A stretch of DNA of 38,692 nucleotides from Paenibacillus tianmuensis (GCF_900100345.1 NZ_FMTT01000052.1:1-38692); one strand, 5' to 3'. Shown: positions 26,125 through 34,849, counted from the stretch's first letter. A program made the numbers and translations. Notes: generated by a model from the letters alone, not told the origin.

Positions 26125-27138
26125 ATGGCAACCATTCGGGATGTAGCCAAGCTGGCGGGCGTGTCCGTTGCGACGATTTCCCGGTACTTAAACAAAAGCG
26201 GCTATGTGAACGTGGAAACGGAGCAGAAAATAAAAAAGGCCATCGAAGCGCTGAACTACGAGCCGAATGCGGTGGCCCGGGGATTGGCCGGAAAGAAGAC
26301 GAACACCATCGCCTTAATTCTTCCCGATATTTCCAACCCGTTCTTTCCGGAGCTGGCCCGGGCCGTTGAGGATGTCGCCTCGATGTACGGGTATACGGTG
26401 ATTTTGTGCAACTCCGATGACGAAGGGGTCAAGGAGAAGTCCTATATTGAGGTGTTGAAGAAAAAATATATCGACGGCATTATTTTTGCTTCCAATACGC
26501 TGGATTCCGCCGATGTCGAGCAGATGACCAAGAAAGGCATCCCCGTCGTCTGCCTCGACCGGGTGCCGCCGAAGCAGTCGTGCAGCGTGGTCCGCTCCAA
26601 AAACCGGGAAGGCGCGAAGCTGGCTGTCGAGCATCTTCTGAGCATGGGCTGCCGGAAAATCGCCCACATCTACGGCCCGCAGGAATTCATTACGGCCAAG
26701 GAGCGGCTGGCCGGGTATGAGGAAGCGGTGATGCATTTGGACTGGTACTCGCCGACGTTCATGATTCAGGGAGACTTCCGGATCGAAGGCGGGATTCGGG
26801 CGACGGAGCTGCTGATGGAGCGTCATCCCGATGTGGACGCGATTTTTGCCGGGAACGACCTGATGGCGGTAGGTACGCTCAAGGCGCTTCACCGGATGGG
26901 CGTGCAAGTGCCCGGACAAGTGGCGGTATGCGGCTTTGACGGCATCGGCATGACGGAGATTACGCAGCCGGAGCTGACGACCGTCGCCCAGCCGATCTAT
27001 GAGATGGGCGCGCTCGTCTCGCGGATCTTGATCAAGAAAATCGAAGGCACGCTGGAAGCGGACCAGACGTACGAGCTGGACGTCGCGCTCGTACCCAGAG
27101 AGTCGACCTTAAGGAGGAACGGACATGAAAGCTCCTAA
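26125..27138 (+). CDS. rbsR: LacI family ribose operon repressor
   Basis: 337 residues. A LacI helix-turn-helix lies at about 1-55 (TIRDVAKLAGVSVATISRYL, then NVETEQKI...LNYEPNAVARGL). A periplasmic-binding-like effector domain follows (IALILPDISNPFFPELARAV; DAIFAGNDLMAVGTLKAL; VAVCGFDGIGMTEITQPELT). It normally represses the rbs operon until ribose binds. AGGGGTGAAG precedes ATG. Its end overlaps rbsK by 14 nt. Two LacI-type operators lie just upstream, consistent with autoregulation. Confidence 0.95.
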   Translation: MATIRDVAKLAGVSVATISRYLNKSGYVNVETEQKIKKAIEALNYEPNAVARGLAGKKTNTIALILPDISNPFFPELARAVEDVASMYGYTVILCNSDDEGVKEKSYIEVLKKKYIDGIIFASNTLDSADVEQMTKKGIPVVCLDRVPPKQSCSVVRSKNREGAKLAVEHLLSMGCRKIAHIYGPQEFITAKERLAGYEEAVMHLDWYSPTFMIQGDFRIEGGIRATELLMERHPDVDAIFAGNDLMAVGTLKALHRMGVQVPGQVAVCGFDGIGMTEITQPELTTVAQPIYEMGALVSRILIKKIEGTLEADQTYELDVALVPRESTLRRNGHESS

Positions 27139-28039
27139 AATCGTTGTTATCGGAAGCTTGAATATGGATATTGTCATCGAAGCGGACCGGTATCCGCAGC
27201 AGGGGGAGACGATGCTCGGTCGCGGCATCCGTTTTTTTACCGGAGGAAAGGGTGCGAATCAGGCCGTTGCGGCGGCCCGGCTGGGCGCGGTCGTGACGAT
27301 GGTCGGCGTGGTCGGTACCGACAGCTTCGGACAAGAGCTGCTGCACGCTCTGCAAGCCGAGAACGTGGGCACGGACGCGGTGCGGGTCGCGGAGCAGACG
27401 GCTACGGGAGTTGCCAGCATATACGTTTGTCAAGGAGATAACAGTATTGTCGTCCTGCCGGGCGCGAATCATACGCTGCTTCCTGCGCATATCGACGCTT
27501 GCCGGGAAATCATCGACGCGGCGGACATCGTGCTGCTTCAGATGGAAATTCCCGTGGATACCGTCGCGCATGCGGCCCGTCTCGCGAAGGTTTGCGGACG
27601 GACGGTCGTATTAAACCCCGCCCCGGCACAGAAGCTGCCGGAGGAATTGCTGCGCAACGTCGACTATATTACCCCGAACCGGACGGAGCTGGCCTTGCTG
27701 ACCGGGCGTTCCGCGGAAGGCGGCGAATTGGAGGCCGCGATGCGGGAGCTGGCCGGCATGGGCGCCCGGCACGTGATCACGACGCTCGGCGCGGAAGGCT
27801 CCGCCTTTATGGCACAGGAGGGCACGCTGACCCGCGTTCCCGGTTATGTCATGGAGGTCGTGGATACGACCGGAGCCGGAGATTCGTTCAACGCAGGGCT
27901 GGCTTACTCGCTTGCTTTGGGGCAAAGCTTGGAGGAGGCCGTATCGTTCGCGGCCAAGGTTTCGGCGCTTGCCGTGACGAAATTCGGCGCGCAGCCGGGG
28001 ATGCCGACGCTTCGGGAAGTGCTCGATTTTAACGGATGA
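27125..28039 (+). CDS. rbsK: Ribokinase
   Basis: 304 residues, full-length PfkB-family ribokinase, which phosphorylates D-ribose to ribose 5-phosphate. Motifs are IVVIGSLNMDIVIEADRYPQ at the start, FFTGGKGANQAVAAARLGA (PfkB signature 1, substrate site), VVLNPAPAQKLPEELL, ITPNRTELALLTG and DTTGAGDSFNAGLAYSLALG (signature 2; catalytic Asp in GAGD, anion hole). AAGGAGG precedes ATG 27125 inside the end of rbsR. It overlaps the following frame by 4 nt at most. Confidence 0.97.
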   Translation: MKAPKIVVIGSLNMDIVIEADRYPQQGETMLGRGIRFFTGGKGANQAVAAARLGAVVTMVGVVGTDSFGQELLHALQAENVGTDAVRVAEQTATGVASIYVCQGDNSIVVLPGANHTLLPAHIDACREIIDAADIVLLQMEIPVDTVAHAARLAKVCGRTVVLNPAPAQKLPEELLRNVDYITPNRTELALLTGRSAEGGELEAAMRELAGMGARHVITTLGAEGSAFMAQEGTLTRVPGYVMEVVDTTGAGDSFNAGLAYSLALGQSLEEAVSFAAKVSALAVTKFGAQPGMPTLREVLDFNG

Positions 28040-28056
28040 GCGGAGGAGAAACTATC

Positions 28057-28452
28057 ATGAAAAAAACCGGAATCATCAACAGCGAAATTTCCGAAGTCAT
28101 CAGCAAATTGGGCCATACGGATATGATCGTGATCTGCGACAGCGGGCTGCCGATCCCCTCCCATGTGCGGCGGATCGATCTGGCCTTGAAGCAGGGCGTT
28201 CCTTCCCTGTTGGATACGCTGTCCATCGTGCTCGAGGAAATGGAAGTGGAGGCCTCGTTCATCGCGGACGAAATGGAGCGGGCCAGCCCGCAGTTCAAGC
28301 GGGAGCTGGAAGCCGTCATGAAGGACATTCCGGTTCGTACGGTCAGTCACGAGCAATTGAAAAGGCTTACACACGAAGCGAAAGCGGTTATTCGGACAGG
28401 CGAATTTACACCTTATGCGAACATCGTTCTGCAGGCCGGCGTGATCTTTTAA
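28057..28452 (+). CDS. rbsD: D-ribose pyranase
   Basis: 131 residues. Converts the pyranose form of ribose to furanose, the substrate of RbsK. The N-terminus MKKTGIINSEISEVISKLGH has the conserved His20, with DSGLPIP next and the C-terminal RTGEFTPYANIVLQAGVIF. ATG 28057 is chosen over the in-frame upstream ATG 28036 because GGAGGAG precedes it and it matches the family start. It lies 17 nt after rbsK and 16 nt before rbsA. Confidence 0.96.
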   Translation: MKKTGIINSEISEVISKLGHTDMIVICDSGLPIPSHVRRIDLALKQGVPSLLDTLSIVLEEMEVEASFIADEMERASPQFKRELEAVMKDIPVRTVSHEQLKRLTHEAKAVIRTGEFTPYANIVLQAGVIF

Positions 28453-28468
28453 GAAAGGAGTGGCCGTC

Positions 28469-29995
28469 ATGACGACATACCTGTTGGAAATGAACGATAT
28501 CAGCAAGAGCTTCCCGGGCGTCAGAGTGCTGGATCAGGTGACGTTCAACCTGATTGGTGGGGAAATGCACGCGCTGATGGGGGAGAACGGCGCGGGGAAA
28601 TCCACGCTCATGAAAATTCTCGGCGGCATTCACCGCAGAGACGGCGGAACCGTGATCCTGAAGGGGACGCCATGCGAGATCGCTTCCCCTTCCATGGCGC
28701 AAAGCCTGGGCATTGCCATGATTCATCAGGAATTGAACTTAATCCCGCATCTGACGGTGATGGAAAATATTTTTCTCGGACGGGAGTTTACCTACGGCCG
28801 GAGCGGGATGATCAACTGGGGCAAAATGAGGCAGGAATCGGTTCACTTCTTGTCCCAGCTCGGCCTGTCCATCGACCCCGGTATCATCGCAGGCGAGCTG
28901 TCCGTCGGACAGCAGCAAATGATCGAGATTGCTAAAGCGCTTTCCATGAATGCGGAAATTCTCGTGCTCGACGAGCCGACGGCGGCACTGACCGACCGTG
29001 AGATCGAATCGCTCTTTACGGTGATCGAATCGCTCAAAACCAAGGGCGTCGGGATGATCTACATCTCCCACCGGATGGAGGAAATTTTCCGCATCTGCGA
29101 CCGCGTCACCATCATGAGAGACGGGCATACGGTAGGGACGGACTGCGTAGCGGATACGAATATCGACAAGCTGGTCAAAATGATGGTAGGCCGGGAAATC
29201 AAAGACCGCTTTCCCAAAATTGACGTTTCCGTCGGCGAACCCAAGCTGGAGGTCAAAGGCCTGTCGCTGCCGGGCAAGCTGCAAGATATTTCCTTCACCG
29301 TGCGCAGCGGGGAAATCGTCGGCATCGCCGGTCTGATGGGGGCCGGCCGGACCGAGCTGGCCAAAGCCTTATTCGGGGTGACGCCGGCCCTCCAAGGGGA
29401 AATCTGCGTCGACGGCCGGCCCGTCGCCATCCGCAAGCCGGTCGATGCGATCCGCGCGGGCATCGCACTGGTCACGGAGGACCGCAAGGACGAAGGGCTG
29501 CTGTTGAACTTGTCCGTGAAGGACAACATTTCGCTGCCTAATTTGAAGGACGTTTCCTCACTCGGGTTTGTCAGCAGCAGCAAAGAAACCGGCATCTCGG
29601 AACGGCTTATCTCGCAATTGCTGATCAAGACCCCGAACAGCGAGCAGAAGGTCGGCTCCCTGAGTGGAGGAAATCAGCAGAAGGTCGTTATCGGCAAATG
29701 GCTCGAAACGAATCCGCAGGTATTTATTTTGGACGAGCCGACCCGTGGGGTGGACATCGGCGCCAAGAAGGAAATCTACGATTTGATGAATCAATTGGTT
29801 TCCAGAGGCGTAGCAATCCTGATGATTTCGTCGGAGCTCCCGGAGGTTCTCGGCATGAGCGACCGCATCCTGGTGATGCACGAAGGCCTGATTGCCGGAG
29901 AGTTCGCCAGAGGGGAAGCCACGCAGGAAAAAATTATGCACTGCGCGACAGGAGGAGGAAAGCATCATGCAAACGGAAGCGAAAGCGGGCGGTAA
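28469..29995 (+). CDS. rbsA: Ribose ABC transporter ATP-binding protein
   Basis: 508 residues with two ABC ATPase domains. Domain 1 has Walker A GENGAGKST, signature LSVGQQQMIEIAKAL and Walker B ILVLDEPTAAL. Domain 2 has the degenerate Walker A GLMGAGRTE, signature LSGGNQQKV and FILDEPTRGVD. This asymmetry is normal for sugar importers of the RbsA/MglA group. ATG 28469 is 8 nt after AAAGGAG; the GTG at 28460 would overlap the Shine-Dalgarno. Its end overlaps rbsC by 29 nt. Confidence 0.96.
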   Translation: MTTYLLEMNDISKSFPGVRVLDQVTFNLIGGEMHALMGENGAGKSTLMKILGGIHRRDGGTVILKGTPCEIASPSMAQSLGIAMIHQELNLIPHLTVMENIFLGREFTYGRSGMINWGKMRQESVHFLSQLGLSIDPGIIAGELSVGQQQMIEIAKALSMNAEILVLDEPTAALTDREIESLFTVIESLKTKGVGMIYISHRMEEIFRICDRVTIMRDGHTVGTDCVADTNIDKLVKMMVGREIKDRFPKIDVSVGEPKLEVKGLSLPGKLQDISFTVRSGEIVGIAGLMGAGRTELAKALFGVTPALQGEICVDGRPVAIRKPVDAIRAGIALVTEDRKDEGLLLNLSVKDNISLPNLKDVSSLGFVSSSKETGISERLISQLLIKTPNSEQKVGSLSGGNQQKVVIGKWLETNPQVFILDEPTRGVDIGAKKEIYDLMNQLVSRGVAILMISSELPEVLGMSDRILVMHEGLIAGEFARGEATQEKIMHCATGGGKHHANGSESGR

Positions 29996-30920
29996 GCGGG
30001 CAGGCAAAGCGTTCAGCCTGGGTCCGCTGCTCGGACTCGCCTTAATCGTCGTCGTTTTGTCGGTGATCAACAGCGACTTTTTGACCGTTACCAACGTTTT
30101 CAACGTGCTTCGGCAAATTTCCATCAACGCCTTGATTGCGTTCGGGATGACGTTCGTTATCCTGACCGGAGGAATCGACCTTTCCGTCGGAGCGGTTCTG
30201 GCGCTGTCCAGCGCGTTTACGGCAGGCATGATGGCCTCCGGTATGAATCCGTGGCTGGCCATGCTGATCGGCCTCGGCTGCGGAGCGGTGTTCGGAGCCG
30301 TCAACGGCCTGCTGGTCACCAAAGGGAAGGTCGCCCCCTTCATCGCCACCTTGGCGACCATGACCGTCTACCGCGGCTTGACGCTCGTCTATACGCAGGG
30401 CCGACCGATTACCGGACTGCACGAAGATTTCGCCATCATCGGAAAAGGGTATTTTCTCGAAATTCCGATGCCGATCGTCTGGATGGTTCTGACCTTCGTC
30501 ATCCTGTTCATTATATTGAAATACACGACCTTCGGGCGGCGCGTCTATGCGCTGGGAAGCAATGAGGAAGCGACTTGGCTTTCCGGGATCAATACTTCCA
30601 GAATCAAAGTCATGGTTTATTCGGTAAGCGGATTACTGGCAGCTTTAAGCGGAATTATTCTTACCTCCAGACTCAACTCCGCTCAGCCGACGGCAGGCAC
30701 CTCTTACGAGCTCGATGCGATTGCCGCGGTTGTTCTCGGAGGAACCAGCTTAACCGGCGGACGGGGCTGGCTGGTAGGGACGCTGATCGGCGCCATGATC
30801 ATAGGCGTATTGGACAACGGTCTGAACCTGCTGAACGTTTCATCCTTTTATCAACTGGTCGTTAAGGGTGCCGTCATCTTGGTTGCGGTGCTGCTGGACC
30901 GTTCCAAAGCCGCAAAATAA
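29967..30920 (+). CDS. rbsC: Ribose ABC transporter permease
   Basis: 317 residues from ATG 29967, preceded by GGAGGAGGAA; the longer open frame is inside rbsA. Eight to ten membrane helices. Family landmarks are FGMTFVILTGGIDLSVGAVL, NGLLVTKGKVAPFIATLATM, RRVYALGSNEEATWLSGI (coupling loop) and ELDAIAAVVLGGTSLTGGRG. Imports ribose with RbsA and RbsB. Confidence 0.96.
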   Translation: MQTEAKAGGKRAGKAFSLGPLLGLALIVVVLSVINSDFLTVTNVFNVLRQISINALIAFGMTFVILTGGIDLSVGAVLALSSAFTAGMMASGMNPWLAMLIGLGCGAVFGAVNGLLVTKGKVAPFIATLATMTVYRGLTLVYTQGRPITGLHEDFAIIGKGYFLEIPMPIVWMVLTFVILFIILKYTTFGRRVYALGSNEEATWLSGINTSRIKVMVYSVSGLLAALSGIILTSRLNSAQPTAGTSYELDAIAAVVLGGTSLTGGRGWLVGTLIGAMIIGVLDNGLNLLNVSSFYQLVVKGAVILVAVLLDRSKAAK

Positions 30921-30941
30921 AAAGCAAAGGGGAAGAGTAGC

Positions 30942-31892
30942 ATGAAAAAAATGTACATGGTTCTGTCGCTCCTGCTGGTATTCGTCATGGTGGCAGCCGG
31001 CTGCTCCACCAAGTCCAATCTGGAGGGCGGAGCCAAGACGGCCGAGCCGAAGAAAGAGGGAGGCGCCGCCTCCGGTAAAACAACCATCGGTCTCTCCATT
31101 TCCACGCTCAACAATCCGTTCTTTGTTACGTTGAAAGAAGGCGCCGAAAAAGCGGCGAAGGAAGCCGGAGTCGATCTGGTCGTTGTCGACGCGCAGAACG
31201 ACACCTCGAAGCAAATCAGCGGCATCGAGGATCTGATCCAGAAAAAAGTAAACGTCATCCTGATTAACCCGACCGACAGCGTGGCGGTCATTACGGCGGT
31301 GGAGGCGGCGAACAAAGCCAACATTCCGGTAATCACCATCGACCGCGCAGCGAACGGCGGCCAAGTCGTCTCACATATCGTATCCGACAACGTCAAGGGC
31401 GGACAGATGGCCGGCGACTTCATTCTCAAAGCGATCGGCGGCAAAGGAAACATCGTCGAGCTGCAAGGCATCGCCGGAACCTCGGCAGCCCGCGACCGCG
31501 GCAAAGGCTTCCACAATGCCGTAGACGGCAAAGACGGCGTGAAAACAGTCGCTTCCCAGCCGGCCGACTTCGACCGCGCCAAAGGGCTGTCCGTTATGGA
31601 AAACATCCTGCAGGGGAATAAGGATATTGCAGCCGTGTTTGCCCACAACGACGAGATGGCGCTGGGCGCACTGCAGGCGATCCAAGCCTCCAGCAAAAAC
31701 ATCGTCGTCGTCGGCTTCGATGCGACCGATGACGCGGTGAAAGCCGTAAACGAAGGCAAAATGGCCGCGACAGTAGCGCAAAAGCCGGCAGCCATCGGCG
31801 ATGTGGCCATAAGAACGGCCGTGAAGGTATCGAAAGGCGAGAAAGTGGAATCCTCGATCCCTGTCGATTTGGAGCTTGTTACGAAGAAATAA
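30942..31892 (+). CDS. rbsB: Ribose-binding lipoprotein
   Basis: 316 residues. A lipoprotein signal peptide ends in the lipobox AAGC (lipidated Cys21), so the protein is anchored outside the membrane. A charged linker is followed by a periplasmic-binding-protein type 1 fold: IGLSISTLNNPFFVTLKEGA, DAQNDTSKQISGIEDLI, ILINPTDSVAVITAVEAANK, TIDRAANGG, VAAVFAHNDEMALGALQAI and VGFDATDDAVKAV. These include the Asp/Arg/Asn sugar contacts of RbsB. AAAGGGGAAG precedes ATG. Last gene of the operon. Confidence 0.96.
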   Translation: MKKMYMVLSLLLVFVMVAAGCSTKSNLEGGAKTAEPKKEGGAASGKTTIGLSISTLNNPFFVTLKEGAEKAAKEAGVDLVVVDAQNDTSKQISGIEDLIQKKVNVILINPTDSVAVITAVEAANKANIPVITIDRAANGGQVVSHIVSDNVKGGQMAGDFILKAIGGKGNIVELQGIAGTSAARDRGKGFHNAVDGKDGVKTVASQPADFDRAKGLSVMENILQGNKDIAAVFAHNDEMALGALQAIQASSKNIVVVGFDATDDAVKAVNEGKMAATVAQKPAAIGDVAIRTAVKVSKGEKVESSIPVDLELVTKK

Positions 31893-31930
31893 GTCATAGC
31901 GTTAAGCTAAGAAAAACGCTTTCTACGGAA

Positions 31931-31986
31931 AGAGGATGATCCCCGGAGCGGAATGAACAAAAGCCGCGGGATTGTCCTCTTTTTTA
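31931..31986 (+). terminator. Terminator of the rbs operon
   Basis: AGAGGATGATCCCCG (31931-31945) pairs with the run ending CGGGATTGTCCTCT (31967-31980), with minor mismatches, and six to seven T follow. It is a strong intrinsic terminator 40 nt after rbsB. Confidence 0.88.
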
Positions 31987-32083
31987 TTAGCAACCATATC
32001 ATTTGAAAACGCTTGTCTATAAGGCTAGGTGTCCGGTTGTCCCAAAAATGAGATTTCCAACTAGTCCAAAAGCCTCCGTAAAA

Positions 32084-32182
32084 TTAGCTATCAGCTTTAT
32101 TAACTGATTCTCTACGATCCTCACTACCGATATGTGTATAAATTTTTGCTCCAGCGATCTTCTCTGAAGCCGAGTAGATCAT
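32084..32182 (-). pseudogene. Possible tyrosine-recombinase C-terminal tail
   Basis: The minus strand codes for SASEKIAGAKIYTHIGSEDR and RESVNKADS to TAA (32 codons from an ATG at 32182). The KIYTHIGSEDRRESVNK string looks like the end of a phage-type integrase, where the Tyr in IYTH would be the nucleophile. It is too short for certainty, and there is no Shine-Dalgarno. It lies directly downstream of the phage-like XRE repressor, which supports a prophage origin. Confidence 0.4.
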
Positions 32183-32196
32183 GATGTCATTTATCT

Positions 32197-32544
32197 TCAA
32201 TTTTTAGCTTCCCTACTTCGCTTTTCCTTGAGCAATCTATACATTTCCAGGCTATCCTTCAAGTGTCCGGCTTCATCTGTGGTCAACTCTTCTGGTTCCC
32301 CATCAATAATCAGTCGGTTTATCTTTTTCTTGTCCCCGGGTTCATTCAAACTTCCTACCAAAAGCCAATTAATCGACACGCCATACAATTGCGCAAGCTT
32401 CTGTAGCACTTCGTTATCGGGTTGCGATCTATCATTTTCATATTTGGATATTGTGGTAAAATCGATCCCGATTTTTTGGGCTACTTGCTCCTGTGTCATC
32501 CGCTTTCGATTTCTGGATTGTTTTAACCGCTCTCCGAAAGTCAT
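32197..32544 (-). CDS. XRE-family phage-type repressor
   Basis: 115 residues from ATG 32544 (MTFGERLKQSRNRKRMTQEQ); a TTG at 32562 would add six residues but is unlikely. A Cro/C1 helix-turn-helix lies at about 4-60 (VAQKIGIDFTTISKYENDRS, LAQLYGVSINWLL). A short helical tail follows and there is no protease domain, so it is like small Bacillus phage immunity repressors. The usual divergent early promoter region is absent: the reading frame of an amidase begins 17 bp away on the other strand. Ribosome-binding signals are weak, so expression is doubtful. Confidence 0.82.
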   Translation of the reverse strand: MTFGERLKQSRNRKRMTQEQVAQKIGIDFTTISKYENDRSQPDNEVLQKLAQLYGVSINWLLVGSLNEPGDKKKINRLIIDGEPEELTTDEAGHLKDSLEMYRLLKEKRSREAKN

Positions 32545-32561
32545 CGGCCCCACCGAGACCA

Positions 32562-33284
32562 AGTAAAAGACGCCCGCGCATTTCGATGCCGGGCGTTCGT
32601 TTTATGGTGGCGCATGATACCGGGAATCCCGGCTCTACGGCAGCCGGAAACGTATCGTATTATGAGCGCAGCCGACACGTCGTTTCGGCTTCGGCGCATT
32701 TGTTTGTGGACGACCGGGAGATTATTGAGTGTATTCCGTTTTTGACCGGCAGGCCAGAGAAGGCTTGGCATGTCGTCTACAACACGCCGATCGACAACAG
32801 AATGTTTGGCGTGGATTCGAACGACTACGCGGGAGGCGTGGAGCTCTGCTACGGCGGGAAGATCAATCTGAACGAGGCGTACAAGCGCTATGTGTGGGTG
32901 CTGGCCTACGCCTGCTATCGGTACGGCCTGAACCCGGCGACGGACATAACAGGGCACCATATCCTTGATCCGGCGCGGAAGACGGACCCGGTGAACGCCT
33001 TACGGCTTCTCGGGAAGACGTTCAGACAGTTCGTTGACGATGTGGTTGCTGAATATCAAGAATGCACAAATGGAGAGGATGAAGACGACATGGCAAAACC
33101 TTTGGTATTTGAAAATGATTGGCAATGGAAGCAGCTTGGCGACGCGCTGGATGGACTGCACAAAAAAGGGCTGCTGTCCGACTATACTTGGGCTGAAAAA
33201 GCATACAAACGGCAGCTTACGGGTGCTGAATTGGCGTACTTGAATATGATTGTGCAGGCGCGACAGGCTGGCGTTGAAATCTAG
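32562..33284 (+). CDS. N-acetylmuramoyl-L-alanine amidase (phage lysin), 5' end lost
   Basis: About 240 residues with amidase_2 fold: RFMVAHDTGNPGSTAAGNVS (first zinc His), SASAHLFVDDREIIECIPF (second zinc His) and TGHHILDPARKTDPVNALRL (third His, Lys, Asp), then a C-terminal extension of about 65 residues beginning MAKPLVFENDWQWKQLGD. Homologues normally have about a dozen more residues before SKRRP. Here the frame runs back into the antisense of the XRE gene, with no Shine-Dalgarno for any start (GTG 32493, ATG 32586). It cleaves peptidoglycan stem amides. It is probably an unexpressed prophage relic whose front was deleted. Confidence 0.8.
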   Translation, partial: SKRRPRISMPGVRFMVAHDTGNPGSTAAGNVSYYERSRHVVSASAHLFVDDREIIECIPFLTGRPEKAWHVVYNTPIDNRMFGVDSNDYAGGVELCYGGKINLNEAYKRYVWVLAYACYRYGLNPATDITGHHILDPARKTDPVNALRLLGKTFRQFVDDVVAEYQECTNGEDEDDMAKPLVFENDWQWKQLGDALDGLHKKGLLSDYTWAEKAYKRQLTGAELAYLNMIVQARQAGVEI

Positions 33285-33304
33285 CCAACTAGACCTAATA
33301 ATGG

Positions 33305-33330
33305 GAAGAGCCGCCTGCAGGCGGCTCTTC
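33305..33330 (+). terminator. Perfect 26-bp palindrome after amidase
   Basis: GAAGAGCCGCC and GGCGGCTCTTC around TGCA form a perfect palindrome 20 nt after the amidase stop and 13 nt before the stop of the minus-strand microprotein gene. It can terminate in both directions; the T tail is weak on the plus strand. Confidence 0.7.
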
Positions 33331-33343
33331 TACATTGGTTCGC

Positions 33344-33448
33344 TTAAATAAAACAGATACTGCAAGCGACGATAACAAGCAGAATGAAAAGAACCAGAAT
33401 AACACCTGTGGAAGTAAAACCAGAACCGCCCACTCCTAAACCGCCCAT
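33344..33448 (-). CDS. YjcZ-family sporulation microprotein
   Basis: 34 residues: a Gly-rich start (MGGLGVGGSGF), then a membrane helix VILVLFILLVIVACSICFI. YjcZ-like sporulation proteins in Bacillaceae and Paenibacillus have the same Gly-rich head and a VLFILLVIV(G)(A/C) helix. ATG 33448 has GAGGAG 8 nt upstream. It is monocistronic between two hairpins. Likely expressed during sporulation and located in a spore membrane or coat layer; the function is unknown in the family. Confidence 0.8.
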   Translation of the reverse strand: MGGLGVGGSGFTSTGVILVLFILLVIVACSICFI

Positions 33449-33648
33449 GACCAACACTCCTCTGAATGGGATTGAGTACCGTTTTTAGCCTTCCCGGTAA
33501 CTCTCATTCTCAAGATATTCGAGTACAGAGAAAATGTATGGACTGGTGACATGCGGCAATTGACATGTAATTATACATTATATTCACTGGTTGGCGAAGA
33601 GCTGCGAAAGGCGTCGGGGCAGCAGACAACATAATGAAAAAGTAAAGA

Positions 33649-33673
33649 GGTACCCTCTTAAAGAGAGGGTACC
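33649..33673 (-). terminator. Terminator of the secreted-protein gene
   Basis: GGTACCCTCT (33649-33658) pairs with AGAGGGTACC (33664-33673). On the minus strand CTCTTTACTTTTTC follows. It begins 8 nt beyond the stop at 33681. Confidence 0.85.
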
Positions 33674-33680
33674 TACAGAT

Positions 33681-34373
33681 TTAAATTTTGTAATAATAGA
33701 AGCAAATTCCTCTAGGCTCGGTTACACTACCATCCCCGACCTTCGAATCCCAAATCCATCCTTTTTCCATAACATCAAAACGGTTAATGTCCAAGTTTGT
33801 GGCCGCCACCATCGACCAATATTCACCCGAAGGTATAGTGTACTTGATCTGATCAGATACTTCCCTTGTTTCATCAACCATGAGGCCAAAAGTTGATTTT
33901 ACTAAAGCGTAGTCGATACCTACAGTGGCAGTTGCAGTCACTTTGGCTGTTGTCTTGGCAACATACGTATATTCAGTTGGACCTTGTGCAGTAGTTCGAT
34001 TGAAGATTTCTCCGCATGCTTTGGATGTACCCGTGGGTTTAAGATACTGATTCCCGGCCAATTGAGGACTTGCGATGGTGGATGGTTTTTGCTCAGTTAA
34101 GGGCAATTTTAAAAAAACTCCGCCCATTTCAGCATGTTCTGGTGGCTTCGGCATATTCGAATTTTGAATAAACCTTTCCGCTTCTTTTCCTTCGATTTTG
34201 ATCCTTTTGAAACCTTCTTCGTGGTTGGTTTCGACCACTTTGTACTGATACGACTCCAAATCGCCGTAGCAGCCTTTGGTCGGGTTGTTTTGCAAGGTGT
34301 CCTTTGCAGAAACTGGCTGGATACTCATTGCAAGAACAGCGGCTAGCGAGATTGTAGCAAAAAGTTTTTTCAT
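33681..34373 (-). CDS. Secreted protein of unknown family
   Basis: 230 residues from ATG 34373, selected because GGTAGGA and AAAGGAG precede it and a clean signal peptide follows (MKKLFATISLAAVLAMSIQP, cleavage near VSA-KD). The frame upstream to 34520 lacks signals. The mature part has alternating polar/apolar strands rich in Thr and Val (EYTYVAKTTAKVTATATVGI, MVDETREVSDQIKYTIPSGE) and ends in an aromatic GICFYYYKI. Three Cys are present. It reads as an all-beta extracellular protein; a pore-former or adhesin-like fold is possible but I recognise no family. It is divergent from the peptide-signalling pair at 34850. Confidence 0.75.
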   Translation of the reverse strand: MKKLFATISLAAVLAMSIQPVSAKDTLQNNPTKGCYGDLESYQYKVVETNHEEGFKRIKIEGKEAERFIQNSNMPKPPEHAEMGGVFLKLPLTEQKPSTIASPQLAGNQYLKPTGTSKACGEIFNRTTAQGPTEYTYVAKTTAKVTATATVGIDYALVKSTFGLMVDETREVSDQIKYTIPSGEYWSMVAATNLDINRFDVMEKGWIWDSKVGDGSVTEPRGICFYYYKI

Positions 34374-34849
34374 TCCTACCCTTGCTCCTTTCATTATTTT
34401 AGGGTTGTCGCGACGCCCTAGAAAAAATGTTAGCACATATTCCCAAAATATGTTAGTTCCATTTTTTTGTAATTCAGAAATAAATGGTCCTAAAATTAAA
34501 TTGAAACCCAAACTGTACAATTGTTTGCCGCTGGGCTAATTGAATTTGAACAATGGTCGGCCGACTTGATCGTTATCCTATAAATTACCACTTGTTCCAA
34601 TATATTTTATATAGGACAAAACTACCTTTTTATGAGTAATTAGGAGCACTAGATCGTCCGATAATATAGTAAATCAAGCGAAAATTCATGTAAAATCATG
34701 TCATTAATTGTAAGTAATTGTCTAAATGTGTTGTTTTTCTCTGATTTTCATCTATTTTTTGACGATAATCGCTTAATATCCTTCAAATTCTCTATGTTGC
34801 TATCTGAAACTCCCAGATGTAATATTATGGTATCCGAAGAAGGGAGTGT
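34374..34849. promoter_or_regulatory. AT-rich divergent control region
   Basis: No coding region. It separates the secreted-protein gene from the receptor/propeptide pair. TTGCTA (34797-34802) with TAATAT 17 bp later is a possible promoter for the receptor gene; between them ATCTG...CAGAT (34801-34818) is a small dyad. TTGACG occurs at 34759-34764 without a good -10. I find no remnant of a DNA-binding domain upstream of the receptor frame. Confidence 0.35.

Noticed and set aside
31996..32012. TGAAAACGCTTGTC as a further cre site after the rbs operon
   Set aside because: Only the first 11 positions fit the consensus, the right half fails, and no gene start is nearby.
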